Shown piece after piece: positions 48,111-60,000 of a DNA stretch of 64,000 bases (positions within the stretch are counted from its first letter, which is position 1; every line of letters starts with the position of its first letter). Under the pieces are notes generated by a model, which was not told where the DNA came from, made no database searches, and worked only from the letters and a program-made list of their open reading frames with translations. This DNA is from Cercis canadensis (lineage: Eukaryota > Streptophyta > Magnoliopsida > Fabales > Fabaceae). Location of the stretch: assembly GCA_003255065.1 (NCBI GenBank), contig QAOA01001436.1, positions 768,711 to 832,710 on the forward strand. The letters are read 5' to 3'. The translations under genes were made by a program, and so were the position numbers.

Positions 48111-50150
48111 GTTCAATGTCGCATTTTAAAAAATAATAAAGTGTTAAATTTTTGCATAGAGATTTAGTGAAGTGTTGGCACTTTGAGAATTTTTTATTTT
48201 TTACATTTCTTGGGGAGTCACATTTTGAGGGGGGAGTGCCGCACTACCATAGTGAGGCACTCCACATGGGGAACCTCCCAAAATTCGACTCTCCATTCTG
48301 TTTCCAACTCCCTTCAAAGCTGAACACAGAGATTGGTTATTGTTTTCCAATGGATCCTCCAACTTCACCAAATTTACCGATATGACATTCACCAATCACC
48401 AAATTAGAGAATTTTTTTTGAGCAAACAGAAAAAAAAAAATCATATTAATGATTAATATATATATATATATAGGTGAGTGACTCTGAAAAATTAAATTTT
48501 TAAAATTAACTTCATTGATGATTACTGAAAAATATAAAATGACCATTAGTTAATAAAACACAAATATAAAAACTCATGTCTTAGTATCAAAATTTTAATT
48601 TTGATAAAAAGTAATATGTTTGATAAATTTTTGGAAAATCAATTCTTACATTGTAAGTTGTGAGATCAATTTTAAGAGAAGTAACCTCTCCTTAATTTTT
48701 TTTTTTTTTTAGGATCAATTTGTTAAAATTTACTCTTTTTTAAATTAATTCTTAGAGAAATTAATCAAAACACACACTAAGTTATGCATAAGTTAGTATA
48801 TATATAATTCTTAGAGAAATTAATATTATTGTCAATTTGTTAATAATATATATAACAATATTTAGAGGAATGACTATAGGAATGCGGGTGGAGTAGACCC
48901 AAATTTCTGTATGTGGGGCTTAATTTTCTTATATATATTATTAGCTTAGTGCATAACTTAGTGTGTCACATTATGCTAAAGTCTTACGTGGTTGGTCAAA
49001 ATTAGAAATTATCTTAGCAGCTATTGCAATATTTTTGGCGTATTTGGAAATTGAAATAGTTGTTTAAGACTAGTTTATTACTTTTTAAAATTTTACTCCT
49101 ATTAAATATTATTCCTAATATCTTCTTAATACAAATACCTATACAGAACAAGATTTATTTTAAAAGCAATCGCTATCATGTAAAATAATAAATTTACAAA
49201 CTTAAACATAAAATAAATTTAAAAATATTAAATAATTTATAGTTAAATAATACTGAAATTAAAATTTGTCTAAAATCATAACAAAAAATATCAAACGAAA
49301 AAGTAAACTATAAAAAAATTTCTACTAAGAATTTAGGTCAAAGTCAACACAGGCCAATCATTGTATTCAAAACTCTCTTATCCAAATCCGATAAGAGTTT
49401 TGGTTGGCTTCTAATGAGTAATGACTAGTAAGAGCAAGAACACAAGATTATGAAGTTAGGGAATATATGACATACCCTGTGTAGACCAAAGCGTTGACAA
49501 ATAATGAAAGAAGTTGGGTGGGTGAGTGAGTGTTATAATTTCTTGATCACAATCCATATCCAGTATTCCTCATCAAGGGCCATAGGATACCCATAATTTA
49601 TTTTGCTTATAACCAAAAAATGGAAGAATCGTAATTTTGATACTAAGACATGAGTTTTTATATTTGTGTTTTATTAACTAATGGTCATTTTATATTTTTC
49701 AGTAACCATCAATAAAGTTAATTTTAAAAATTTAATTTTTCAGAGTCACTCACCTAAATATATATATATATATATATATATTAATCATTAATATGATTTT
49801 TTTTTTCTGTTTGCTCAAAAAAAATTCTCTAATTTGGTGATTGGTGAATGCCATATCGGTAGATTGGTGAAGTTGGAGGATCCATTGGAAAATAATAACC
49901 AATCTTTGTGTTTAGCTTTGAAGGGAGTTGGAAATAGAATGAGGAGTCGAATTTTGGGGGTGGGAACATGTGGAGTGCCGCACTATGGTAGTGCGCCATA
50001 GTGCGGCACTCCACATGTGCCCCCCTCAAAATGCGACTCCCCTTCACGAAATGTAAAAAAAAAAAAAAAAATCTCAAAGTGTGACACTTCACTAAATCTC
50101 CAAGTAAAAATTCGACATTCCATTATTTTTCAAAATGCGACACTCAATAA
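48111..50150. mobile_element. Long foldback (terminal inverted repeat) element
   Basis: The left arm (about 48111-48596) and right arm (about 49632-50150) are near-complementary over roughly 490-520 bp. For example, GTGATTGGTGAATG in the right arm is the complement of CATTCACCAATCAC in the left, and both arms carry the AAACTCATGTCTTAGTATCA segment in opposite orientation. The ~1.03-kb spacer has no coding sequence, but holds a perfect 17-bp inverted pair ACACACTAAGTTATGCA (48772-48788 and 48950-48966). Long arms without transposase suggest a MULE-type or foldback non-autonomous element. Outer ends run into T/A homopolymers, so no target duplication could be fixed. It sits upstream of ACX1. 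Confidence 0.75.
49966..50018. repeat. Perfect 23-bp hairpin (7-base loop)
   Basis: Bases 49966-49988 are the exact complement of 49996-50018 (arm core GTGGAGTGCCGCACTATGG), separated by TAGTGCG. It is GC-rich and lies inside the right arm of the foldback element; a shorter, degenerate version exists in the left arm near 48236-48262. Confidence 0.85.
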
Positions 50151-50708
50151 AAAAAAAAAAAAGGCCGTAGCAATGGAAATTATTTAAAATGTGCCGTAGA
50201 TGTGTCAATATTTTGTAAATATACAATATTCAGAAGAATGACCCCATTTTCCACACGTAATTCATTTGCCACCTTAAGTTTTTTTTTTTTTTTTTTNTTT
50301 TTTTCCCAATATTTACCACCTGAATTAATTGGCCTGAAATATCTTAGCACCGACAATCAGTAAATATTTTTTCTGTTAGTATTTCTTTCCATTTTCTCTC
50401 TAATATTTCAATCTTGGCTTCTGTAGGTACGTAATATAGGCCAAGGCTCAATTCCTCCATCAATCTCAATATTCCGTCAGCTCATTTAAACATTCACCAT
50501 TACTTGGTGGAGTTATTATCAATAACCTCTAATGCACATTATAAATAAAGGATCTCCTTTGACCTGTCAAGTATGTCCACTCTTTTAGACCCTCTTTCAT
50601 TCACTTTTTATGCTTTTCAATAAGTTTATCACAGTTAACATGTCATTATTGATGCCTTTCAGAATCCTGTAAGTGTTGTTATGAGTTCAGATTTTAGTTA
50701 ATATTTTA
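50151..50708. other. Intergenic sequence
   Basis: AT-rich, with poly-A (about 50149-50162) and poly-T with an N (50297). No gene supported. Confidence 0.45.
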
Positions 50709-50974
50709 ATGATCCTTGAATTTTAAGTTTTTTTATATTAATATTATATTTTAATATTTATTTATTATAATTTGAAAATTATTTATCTTAATATTATAAT
50801 TTTTTATTTAAAAATAAATAAATATCAGCAAACATGTCCAACGAACTTCACATGTTAATATTTATTTATTTTTAAATAAAAAATATAATATTAAAATAAA
50901 TAATTTTCAAATTATAATAAAATAAATAAATAAATTGTCAAAATACAATAATTAAATTAAAGAACTTGAATTTT
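50709..50974. mobile_element. Inverted-repeat MITE-like element, family member B
   Basis: The left arm (50709-50825) and right arm (50856-50974) are complementary over nearly their full ~118 bp (TTATAATTTGAAAATTATTT on the left is matched by the reversed right arm). The 30-base loop contains AACATGTCC and CACATGTTA. AT-rich, non-coding. Arm sequence resembles elements A and C. Confidence 0.75.
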
Positions 50975-51819
50975 ATTCAATCTTTTAAATTTGAAAGTGA
51001 GTTTAATTTTCTCAGCTTCGACTGAATAATAGAAAAATCTTTGACTAGTCCGTGTGAAGTAAAGTCAAAGATAGTTTAAGTGCACAACTTTGCTTTCTGA
51101 GAATAAATAAAAAGACGCATACATTTAAAACTTTGAAAAGCTGTTGAAAGTTGAAGGGTAATTATGTTCAATTTTCTAGAATTTTTTTTTGTAAACAAGC
51201 AATTAGAAATCCAATACATTTTTAATGGGATTCAGTGTCGTCTACCATCATCCGCAAAGTCTGTCAATAAATTTGTTAATTCAGTGACGTTGCAAGTGAA
51301 TAGCGTGGAGGGCTTTGCTCCATTCAAGTTCTAGTAATGGTTTAATCCAGCACTCCATTCTTACACAATTTTGGAATTCCTTCCTCTGCAAAGGGTTTTT
51401 TCGCCATATCGTGCCTTCAGGAGTGACTGACTCCGAGGCAAGGCAAAGATATCTGTATCCCCTTACCCAGCATCAGCAGCGTCATAAACAATCAACAAGT
51501 GAAGAGTTAAGCGATACTGATTTACTTCGAGTAGATAAAAACGACTAAGTAGATTGTCATACTGCAGAATCAACTTTACAAGAGAGAACCAATAACTGAA
51601 CAACCAAATAAAGTTCTAAATTCAAGCAATTCCTAGATGCTACTGCCTACCAGCAAGAAACTAAGTTAATCACTATGAAAGAAAAAAGTGAAAATTATTA
51701 AGGTTATCCCACAACCAGATGTATGAATAACACAAGACCACATTCATAAGCCCTGTATTGATAGATAATGCTCACAGCTGAGAGCTAGCCTACAATGTCC
51801 AACTCGCCAGAAAGAGCCC
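50975..51819. other. Intergenic sequence and 3' flank of the KUA1/MYBS3-like gene
   Basis: No independent gene is supported. The 77-codon plus-strand frame at 51315-51548 has no recognisable domain. The right end is the likely 3' UTR of the downstream minus-strand gene. Confidence 0.4.
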
Positions 51820-54397
51820 TTAAACTGCATGGATCGCACTGCCATTCATATTTGAACTACCACATGCTGGAGTTGCATGAAAAGCCGACTGTCTAGAGGG
51901 TCCTTCAAGGAGTTTTAGTGACAGAGAAGAGGGGCCGGAGTCACCAATAGAGTCTCCTAAACTCAGTTTTGACATGCCAACTAACTCATCAACATTTATT
52001 GGGCTTTTAGAATGTACCGCAGTTGGCTTCAGCACTTCGTGTGTCTCCTTCTTAGTGGGCTCTGGACTGTATCCTGACCAATAGGGCAGAGGAAATGGGA
52101 AGAAAGGCGAGACATATGCAGGATATAGCACTGGGTACGCTGATTGTGAGCTATCTGGCTTTAAAGAGGCAGACTCTCCTTCATTTGAGTTGGTGGAATC
52201 CATGGATTCACACTCTTCATCAAGGGCTGGAGGGGCAGGCAAGGGGTTATTGCCTTCTGTTTCAGCCTTTGGTTCATTAGCTGTCAAGAAGTCTTGTGGT
52301 ACCATTGGTGTGTCAGCTGACTGCAAAAACCATGACAGAAATATAAGAAGTCAAGAAAAATGAGAACGCACCAAAGATCTCAACAATACGTTACAGGAGA
52401 AAATGCAACATTTATCTCTAAACTACCTAAAATGTCATGTTTATGTAAATAATCTAAACAAGCACGAACTACTTCATGGAAATTGGAAAGTGAGTCAAAC
52501 AAAACCTCAAATTGCCAATTCCTCAACAGCAGCAGCAAAGGAAGAAACTAAATGGCCAATTTCACAAATTACAAATGGACATCAATGTACCATGCACGTC
52601 CTTGTTTTCTTCATTACCGAATGTTAAAAAGAATAGGCCACATCATGTCAGATATTTTTAGAGAAACACATTCATATATCTTATCAATGGTCATGGTATA
52701 GAATATGCAGCATCGATTTCACATATGCATCTAAATGTAATGAGACACATATGTTTCATGCATAGCATTTGCTAACATGGCTACTAACTTCATCTGCAAC
52801 GATATCAAACAAGCTGGAACGTCTTTTTCGCCTAGACACATTGCTTTGCCTGATGAAATATTTCTGAGCATGGCTGGCTACTTGAGTAGGTGTCCTTGAT
52901 ATAACATAATTTCGTGCAATTCCACGCCAATCCCCTTTGCCAAGCTTCTGCAATCCAAGTAAAAACATTCTATGTTCCTCCTCAGTCCATGGAACACCTG
53001 CATATAAAAAATTAGCAACTCAACAAATAAATACAATATGCACAAAACATCAAACTTTTCTCTTTCAGCCCATGAATGGATAAATGATCAAAAAATCCTG
53101 AACGTATCAATCTAAGATCTGTAAGTTACATGAAAACTTAGTATACTATGAAAAATAAGAAATCATCATTAGATTTTAGAGTATTTTTAACTAGAACTCT
53201 ATGACCCTTGAGCTAATACACACCATGTCAGGGGAAATAGGTATCCAACTTGGTAAGCATTTCTGCTGCCCTGACTAATGGAAATGCAACGTTTGCACCT
53301 GCACGTAAGAATCTGTGCCCTCTCATTCTGGCCCAGATTTGATGTGGGAGGAGATGCCATTCACAAATTGGCAGCAAATACTTATACATGCATTACAATT
53401 TACAAGCATGCTTTTCACTGTTTTCTTTTGATGCATAAAATGCAGGCAAAATCTACGGAGTAGGTGTTTCAGTGAACTAATTCCAGTCTATACTTTTTCC
53501 AAAAAGATAAATCCATTGAAAACCATTCCAGCATTTCCATATAGCTGAAATATATGAGGGCAACACACAATGCGTACTTCCATGACTGGGATCTAGTTCC
53601 AAAGTGACCAAACAGTAACTCAATATAAATTACTTGGCTAATTTTGGCCCCCCCCCCCCNCCCCCCCTCTTGGTACAAAAGAAATCCCATTGTCTTCCCC
53701 ACTGGAAGTGCTCTGTAATCCCCTCACCCTTCAATTAGTCAGGTTAGTGAAAAGTTGGACAGCCTACAAGACAATGATTGGTACCCATGAGGCATAAGGG
53801 CTCCTACCATTTAAAGCACATGGCTTGAGATTGGTACATATATATCTATTTCATAGGCCTACATCGAACAAAATTGTACAAGCATTCCAAAAATTGACTC
53901 GTAAAAAGACAACCTTTGATAATTACTGCTAACAAATTAAAATCAGATAACTAAGCCAAGATTTTTGTTTCTTAATCTTACTTGATCCACGCTAAAGTTG
54001 CAGAACAAGTAAAAAAGTACAAGATAATACTTGTAAATCAAAGTCCAAATATAAGCATGCAGGACAACTAAATGAATAAGTAAAAGGAGCAAGTTTTTGG
54101 AATCGAACCCTTCTTTCTTTCACGGGAACTGGACGATGAGCCAGGAACAAAATCCTCGGAGGCGTAGCCGTCGGCGGCGGCACCGTGATCAGGGGTCTCA
54201 CCGGGAGAACCCGGATTGTTGGACCCGGCATGATGAGTTCCGGAACTTGACCCAGCATAGTGGCTGAGATTGCCCATACTCGCACTCTTTCGGATCGACC
54301 CATCTGTCAATCGGACTCCAAAGAGCTTGACGCCACGGTTGGGGCAGGTCCTGGAGTTGTGTCCATTGTGGCTGCAATGCGAGCATCGCCGAGTCAT
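51820..54397 (-). CDS. MYBS3: KUA1/MYBS3-type single-MYB (SHAQKYF) transcription repressor with CCHC zinc knuckle
   Basis: A 332-residue nuclear regulator in three exons: 54397-54109, 52997-52789, 52320-51820. The N-terminus is a CCHC knuckle (C5-x2-C8-x4-H13-x4-C18) followed directly by KLFGV (24-28), the R/KLFGV repression motif. The I-box-like MYB domain (about 97-147: [20 protein letters not shown] ... [17 protein letters not shown]) carries the SHAQKYF signature, which binds TATCCA-type elements in this family. An LSLKL EAR-like motif lies at about 299-303. Arabidopsis KUA1 (MYBS3) represses peroxidase genes to control cell expansion, and rice MYBS3 acts in sugar and cold response (family knowledge). 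The domain order and lengths match those proteins. Intron 1 (52998-54108) has a poly-C run with an N at 53660. Confidence 0.94.
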
Positions 54398-54860
54398 GCT
54401 TGCTTGCTTGCTTCAGCGTCTTCTGAGAACCGAAATCGGATCGAAGTGGATAAAAATTTACTCAACTTTGATTTTGCAATTAAGATGGAGCAATAGCGGG
54501 TCCAATGGATCCGAATCACATGATCCGAGACAGAGAGGGGTTTAGGTTGGCGGAGACCGAATTGGGTTTTCGTTTGTATTGTTAATTTTCTCTCCCTCGG
54601 CTTTCGCAGATGGGAGAGAAAGAGAGTGGAGGCGGACAAAGGAACACTATCCATATATCTTGTCGCAGATAAAGAGGAATTTCTTGGATACTTCGCGGCT
54701 AACTCAGAATCATGGTCGTTGAATCATGACCGCTTATCAACGCGTTCGCATAGACGTGGCAGAGACTTGCTGGCTGCGTAAGCCTGGTAACTTCTGTGGT
54801 CCTTTTCCTTTTTTAAGAAAATTATTTTCTTTCGCAACCGTAGTTGGACTCATGATTCGT
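54398..54860. other. Leader and promoter of the KUA1/MYBS3-like gene
   Basis: Upstream of the start codon at 54397. Several short frames on both strands here overlap the leader and lack family features. No clear TATA box was identified. Confidence 0.4.
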
Positions 54861-55308
54861 TGACTCGAATATTATATTTTAATAATAAAATTATATATTT
54901 TTTAATTTAATTATTTAAATATTATAATTTTTAAAAAATTTAAAACAAAGAAAAACTTTTTAGACATTTAAAAATTACTAGACACACGAGTGGCTGCACG
55001 ACATGTCTACATGAAACACATCAATAGTTATTTCGCGTGTCTCTTCATAATTAAATTTCTTATCTTTTAATTTTGATTAATTGTAGCTTTTTTTTATTTT
55101 TGTTCTTATATAAAACCATAAGAAAGGACACGTCATGGGATTATTGGCATGTTTGATATGGACACGCGGCTTAGTCAGGCCTGTTTAGTGGTTTCCACAT
55201 GTTAGTTATATTTTTTTAATTATTTAAAAATTATAATATTTAAGTAATTAAGTTAAAGACTATTATAAATTGATAAATTTATTTGTAAAGTGTAATATTT
55301 GAGCCAAC
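54861..55308. mobile_element. Inverted-repeat MITE-like element, family member C
   Basis: The left end reads TGACTCGAATATTATATTTT ... AATTATTTAAATATTATAAT and the right end reads back as TTGGCTCAAATATTACACTT ... AATTACTTAAATATTATAAT. The interior contains CGACATGTCT and GGCATGTTTGATATGGACAC, similar to core words of member A. About 450 bp; no coding capacity. Confidence 0.6.
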
Positions 55309-57092
55309 ATTATCGTTCGCGGATAGCTTTCCATATTTTTTAGTCTTTGACTTTTAGAATCTTATTAATTTTAAATAGAAATAATTTCTGATATTTTCTA
55401 AAAGCCAGAAAGAAAATTTGTTCTGCTAATGATAAAAGAATAACGAATTTTCGAGATAAATATTTTTCTTTTGAAAAATAGATAAATCGTATTGATTGCT
55501 AGAATTTATCACGATGTTTTCGGGATAAATTCATTGTAATATACTAATATTACATAATTTTCTCCTAGAAGATAGTTTTCCATCAGTTTCTTTGGGCAAA
55601 AGTAAATTCCTCGTATTTAGCTCATTACCTTAAGATCGAGTGCCAATAAGTAACCTGATTAGGAATATCATTTTTTTTCTTAACAAAAAAATCTCACGTC
55701 TTTAGTTTCGTTTTAGTGGTGTGTTGTCAGGAAAATCTCTTTTTGATTGAACCAACCAAGTTTGTAATGCATTAATTTTTTTTTTTGATAATATATTAAG
55801 ACAATGATGCATATCCTTGGTTGACCTTATCCACGTCAATAAGTACTCATGGCAAATGGCTATAAGAAGATCGAGATTTGACATAAAATAATCTAAAATT
55901 CTATCTTATTGCTCTAAACATTATAAGTAATCACTGCTTGATTTGAATCCATCAGAGGCAAATGTTGAGATTTTTCTTTCAAACAAACATATATATATGA
56001 TGGACATATTTGCTTGAGTTTTAATTTATCCCTTAAATCCTTGAGGACCATGATAATCAAAATAAACGATAGACAAATATGGATAAAAAAAATAATGGTA
56101 TCTCAGCTAAAAATGCTTTTAATGGTACCTTTTTCTCAAACAGAATAAGTTAAACTTTAGTAAAATGAAGCAAATTAATATTCTCTATTTATCTAATTAT
56201 TTGATTGTGAAAAAAATTAATTATTTTATTATTATATGAAGTTAGAAATTGAGTTTTTTTTGGGGTAAAAATGAACTAAATTGAAAATTTTTAATCAAGT
56301 TCCTTGGAAAAGAAAAAAAAAATGGATTAACTAATCAATGAATCAATCAAAAAATAGACTTATACGCAGCAAAACAGAAGGCAAAAAAAATGAAAAAGTA
56401 ATAAAGAAGAATTTTAACCAAAAGGAGGAAAGTGACGAAGACTAAACCCTGAAGAGCAAGAAAGAAAACAAAGATGCGGGGTTAGCTGCAAGAAAATCTC
56501 GGTCTAAACTCGGATAGCGCGAATAGATTTCTTAGGGAACGTCCACGTGGGAATGCTTCCAAAGGGGAAGGGGAAGGCTTGGGTATATTCTTGGCTTCTT
56601 GCGTATAATTAGCATATTGTGGGATATCTTTTCCCACAAAAGAGGATTTTAAAAGCTTATCCACCTTATCCCATTTGAGAGCCCGTTTTTATGACCAGCA
56701 CCTCAATTATTCTCCTTCGTCTTTATTCCTACACCCCACTAAGGGTTAAAAACAAAGCTTTCCACAGTTTATCTATAACTGAGATCTGTTTGCCGCTACC
56801 TAGAAAATCAACAACAACAATAATAACAGAGGCGAGCATAGAATCACATACAAACAGTTTAGTGATCACTTTTATAAATGAAATTAAAGCAGAGATTTTT
56901 CCCGTCAACTTGAAAACCCTTTTTAGGCCTGTCAAGGATCCCCAATCCCCATGGAAGAAATTCAAGCCCACCATGGAAAGTGCAAAGTCTCCCACAACCA
57001 CATCCTTTTACTGAATCTGTGACGTTCACATCTCTCTCTTTGTATCCCCATATACAGCATTTACCTCTTTAACTTGATCCACTATATTTCCC
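55309..57092. other. Intergenic region and probable 3' UTR of the dioxygenase gene
   Basis: No gene supported. Three frames (56482-56664 and 56729-57001 on the minus strand, 56691-57014 on the plus strand) are open, but overlap each other or lack domains, and lie where the 3' UTR of the dioxygenase gene (stop at 57093) is expected. Confidence 0.45.
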
Positions 57093-60000
57093 CTATGAAC
57101 CATATGTAAGCCTGAACCGCTCATTCAGGTAGTCCCCACTACGAATTGGGGGGAATCTGCATTCAACATTGCACATCTCAGCTTCAGTATGAAAGAAAAT
57201 TTTTATAATTGTATGCATGTGACTTTCAATAAGGACCCCAAATTGGCGAATCTTTGTCGGGAGTGTCTACGTTTTCATGCTCCTTTTTTTTTTTGTCTGG
57301 AAGGGGGGTGTTCCGCCTAGATCGGTTTTTGTTTTCCTCTTTTTTCATCATAATTGAATCTGACAAATTCAAAAGAATTCTAAGCACAAATTTTATATTC
57401 ACAATCTTTCATAAACCTTATTTATTAATTTACCACCTACTTTTTAATGGTTATGTCCACACACAAACTGTAGTAATTAGTTCTTCTTTTTTTCTCTTTC
57501 CAAAAAAGAGTTTCTGTATCTGAAGTTTTACAACTAGCTTTTCTCGTCAATCTTCTTACGTAGATCCACGTTACCAAATAATATGTACTTTCCTAATAGG
57601 AGAGAGCAGATTTATGTCTACCTGGGGGGACGTGATTCGCTGCAGCAACTTTCTATACACTCCACCACACAATCTGGAACAGGGTCAAAGAAGAAAACCA
57701 CCTGTGAAATTGCAATATCAACACTTAAATCAATGTCAATCATAACTGGGGGTTCATTTGCAGAAAGAAGCCAAATTTATAACGTGTTGTGCAGAACATT
57801 CTCAGAATTCATGGTATAGTAGGTAAATCTCTTGTTCCATGTTAGAAGACAGACTTAAAAACCTTTATGAAAAGCATCAGACTAAGTTACAGTGGATAAA
57901 GCATATCCTTACTATACTAGTCAAGCAGTGTCTATGCAAAATCAATCAAGTTCAACATCCTTCATATCCTTTGGAGAAAAGACATGCCATTGCAGAGTGG
58001 AACCTATTTAAGCCAAAAAAGGGAGCTTTATCTATATGCTACGTCATCCGGCCTTTAAAGATTGCCCACCGACATATGTGAACCCTTCTCACCCCACTTT
58101 TTGAGCGTGCATATGGGAGTGGAGGAGAGTGTGTCTATCACCTTGAAGATTCTTCGTAAGAATAACCCATTCAATCAAAAGTGAGTTGACCAAGAAGAGG
58201 ATATTTTCTTCAATCTCCAAGACCACTTCATTTTTATGATCTAGCCGGTTGACCACATTTAACAATCGTGAAGTATACTTCTATTTGTAATGAAGATTCT
58301 CCTAATGAGGCCCTCATAAGCTATTATTTAAAAATATAATGGAACAACAATGACAAAATAGAGTAGCTAAAGAAGTAGCTGGTGATTACAGAATATCGTT
58401 CTTTTCCTGTTGGCATAACTCTGTGCATTGTTGACCTGCAAGAATAATGATACTAGTTAGTAGAGAATGACATATATATACCTCTACACGCAGACCTTGT
58501 TTCATTAATATGTATATAAATATTCATTCCAATGATGTTTAAAAACTCTTATTGGTAAAAGAAGAAAAAAAATAATAGTTTTTTAAGTGAAGGGATGATG
58601 CACTACCGGTATAAACAATTCGTCCACCTTTCCATCATGTCCCCAATATTAACGATAAAGGCCCTGCAAATACAAACTGAAAAGATTTAAACACCAGGAA
58701 GGCAGAGCATCACTTTTTTCTTAGTGGAACTTTGACAGTCTAAAAAATATAATAATTTTATTCATTTTGAATATACTAGGAGATTCAAATAGACTCCAGA
58801 TTATTTAGCATTACTTTCTTCACAAAATTTCTTAATCATGGACTCACCCTTCTAAGTGAGGTACATCCTCCCAGACACGTGGTTGCTTAAACTTCTCCTT
58901 GCAGATCTTTATATAAAAAAGTCATACGTCAGAGCTGAGAATACCAGAATGGTGAGCTTGTAAAGCAATTACAGCTTATTGGACAGAACTGATCAAAAAG
59001 AAAAGCGGAAACCTGAAGTCCTTGAACGCCATCGGTTACAAGAAGAGTTATCATGCCATAATCCGAATGAGCAGAGGCACCATATATCTCTTCATCAGGT
59101 TCCAATCCGCCTAACAAAGTTGAAATGCTGATTATCAAAAGGAAAAAGAATTCCTTGGATAATTGGTTGCCTTGGCCCTATGGCCAAATACAGAACATTG
59201 ATAAAACTCATAAAGAATTTACAATATTTTAGAAAACATACATTCAGCCTTAACTGACAGCAGATTTACAGTTTCTTTCGACTTAGATCAAGAACCAAAG
59301 TGAGCATGTGCCAAAAGAAATCAGCACGTTATTGATTTACCAGAAAGATCATCAGATTTACACCTTTGGCAACATGTATCTGGCGTTTAAAGTTGGCATC
59401 TAATTCCAGCCCATATTAAGGTGCAGTGAACTCACGCCATTAAAATTTGATAATGGAAATGAAAGAACATAAATAAATAGAATAATGCAAATATCAATTA
59501 TGAAAAATAAAGTTTAGAAGCACAATTCCACACCTAGGCTTACATATATGTGTATGGTGCTATGTGAAAAAAAAGAAGGTGCGAAGATTATGTTACCATA
59601 CCAGGATAGTGCAAAAGGCGAAGAAAAGCTGCTGGTTTGTATAAGGCGCCAATTTTCTCAAAGAAATCCTCATCCACATTCAAGGAGAGGGAAATTAGAG
59701 ATACTAGATCTTTTCCAGCCTCACTGTGGCAGCAAATAAAAACACTTAAATTCTAAACTTCAATGAAAACATGAGAGAGAGCAAATGTAAGCATGTACTA
59801 ACTAATTACTTAAGAAACATATTTGCTTCTTTGAGTCTATCATCATCGATAGAGAAACAATATGCATATGCTACCACTGAACATCCAATATTACATGTTA
59901 TGCACTCCCTATTCATACAGTAATAAAGTTCTCAAATACTATTTGGTGAGATATTACATAAAAACCTAAAAATACAAAATTACATATTACTTTTTCAATC

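Noticed and set aside
48152-50092. Several frames of 64-87 codons in the foldback region
   Set aside because: They mirror each other because of the inverted arms. No known domain; non-autonomous element.
54068-54545. Competing frames around the KUA1/MYBS3-like first exon
   Set aside because: Only one frame gives the CCHC knuckle and KLFGV motif and splices in phase to the MYB domain.
56729-57001. 90-codon minus-strand frame with hydrophobic stretches
   Set aside because: It overlaps an equally long plus-strand frame and lies in the expected 3' UTR of the dioxygenase. No family resemblance.
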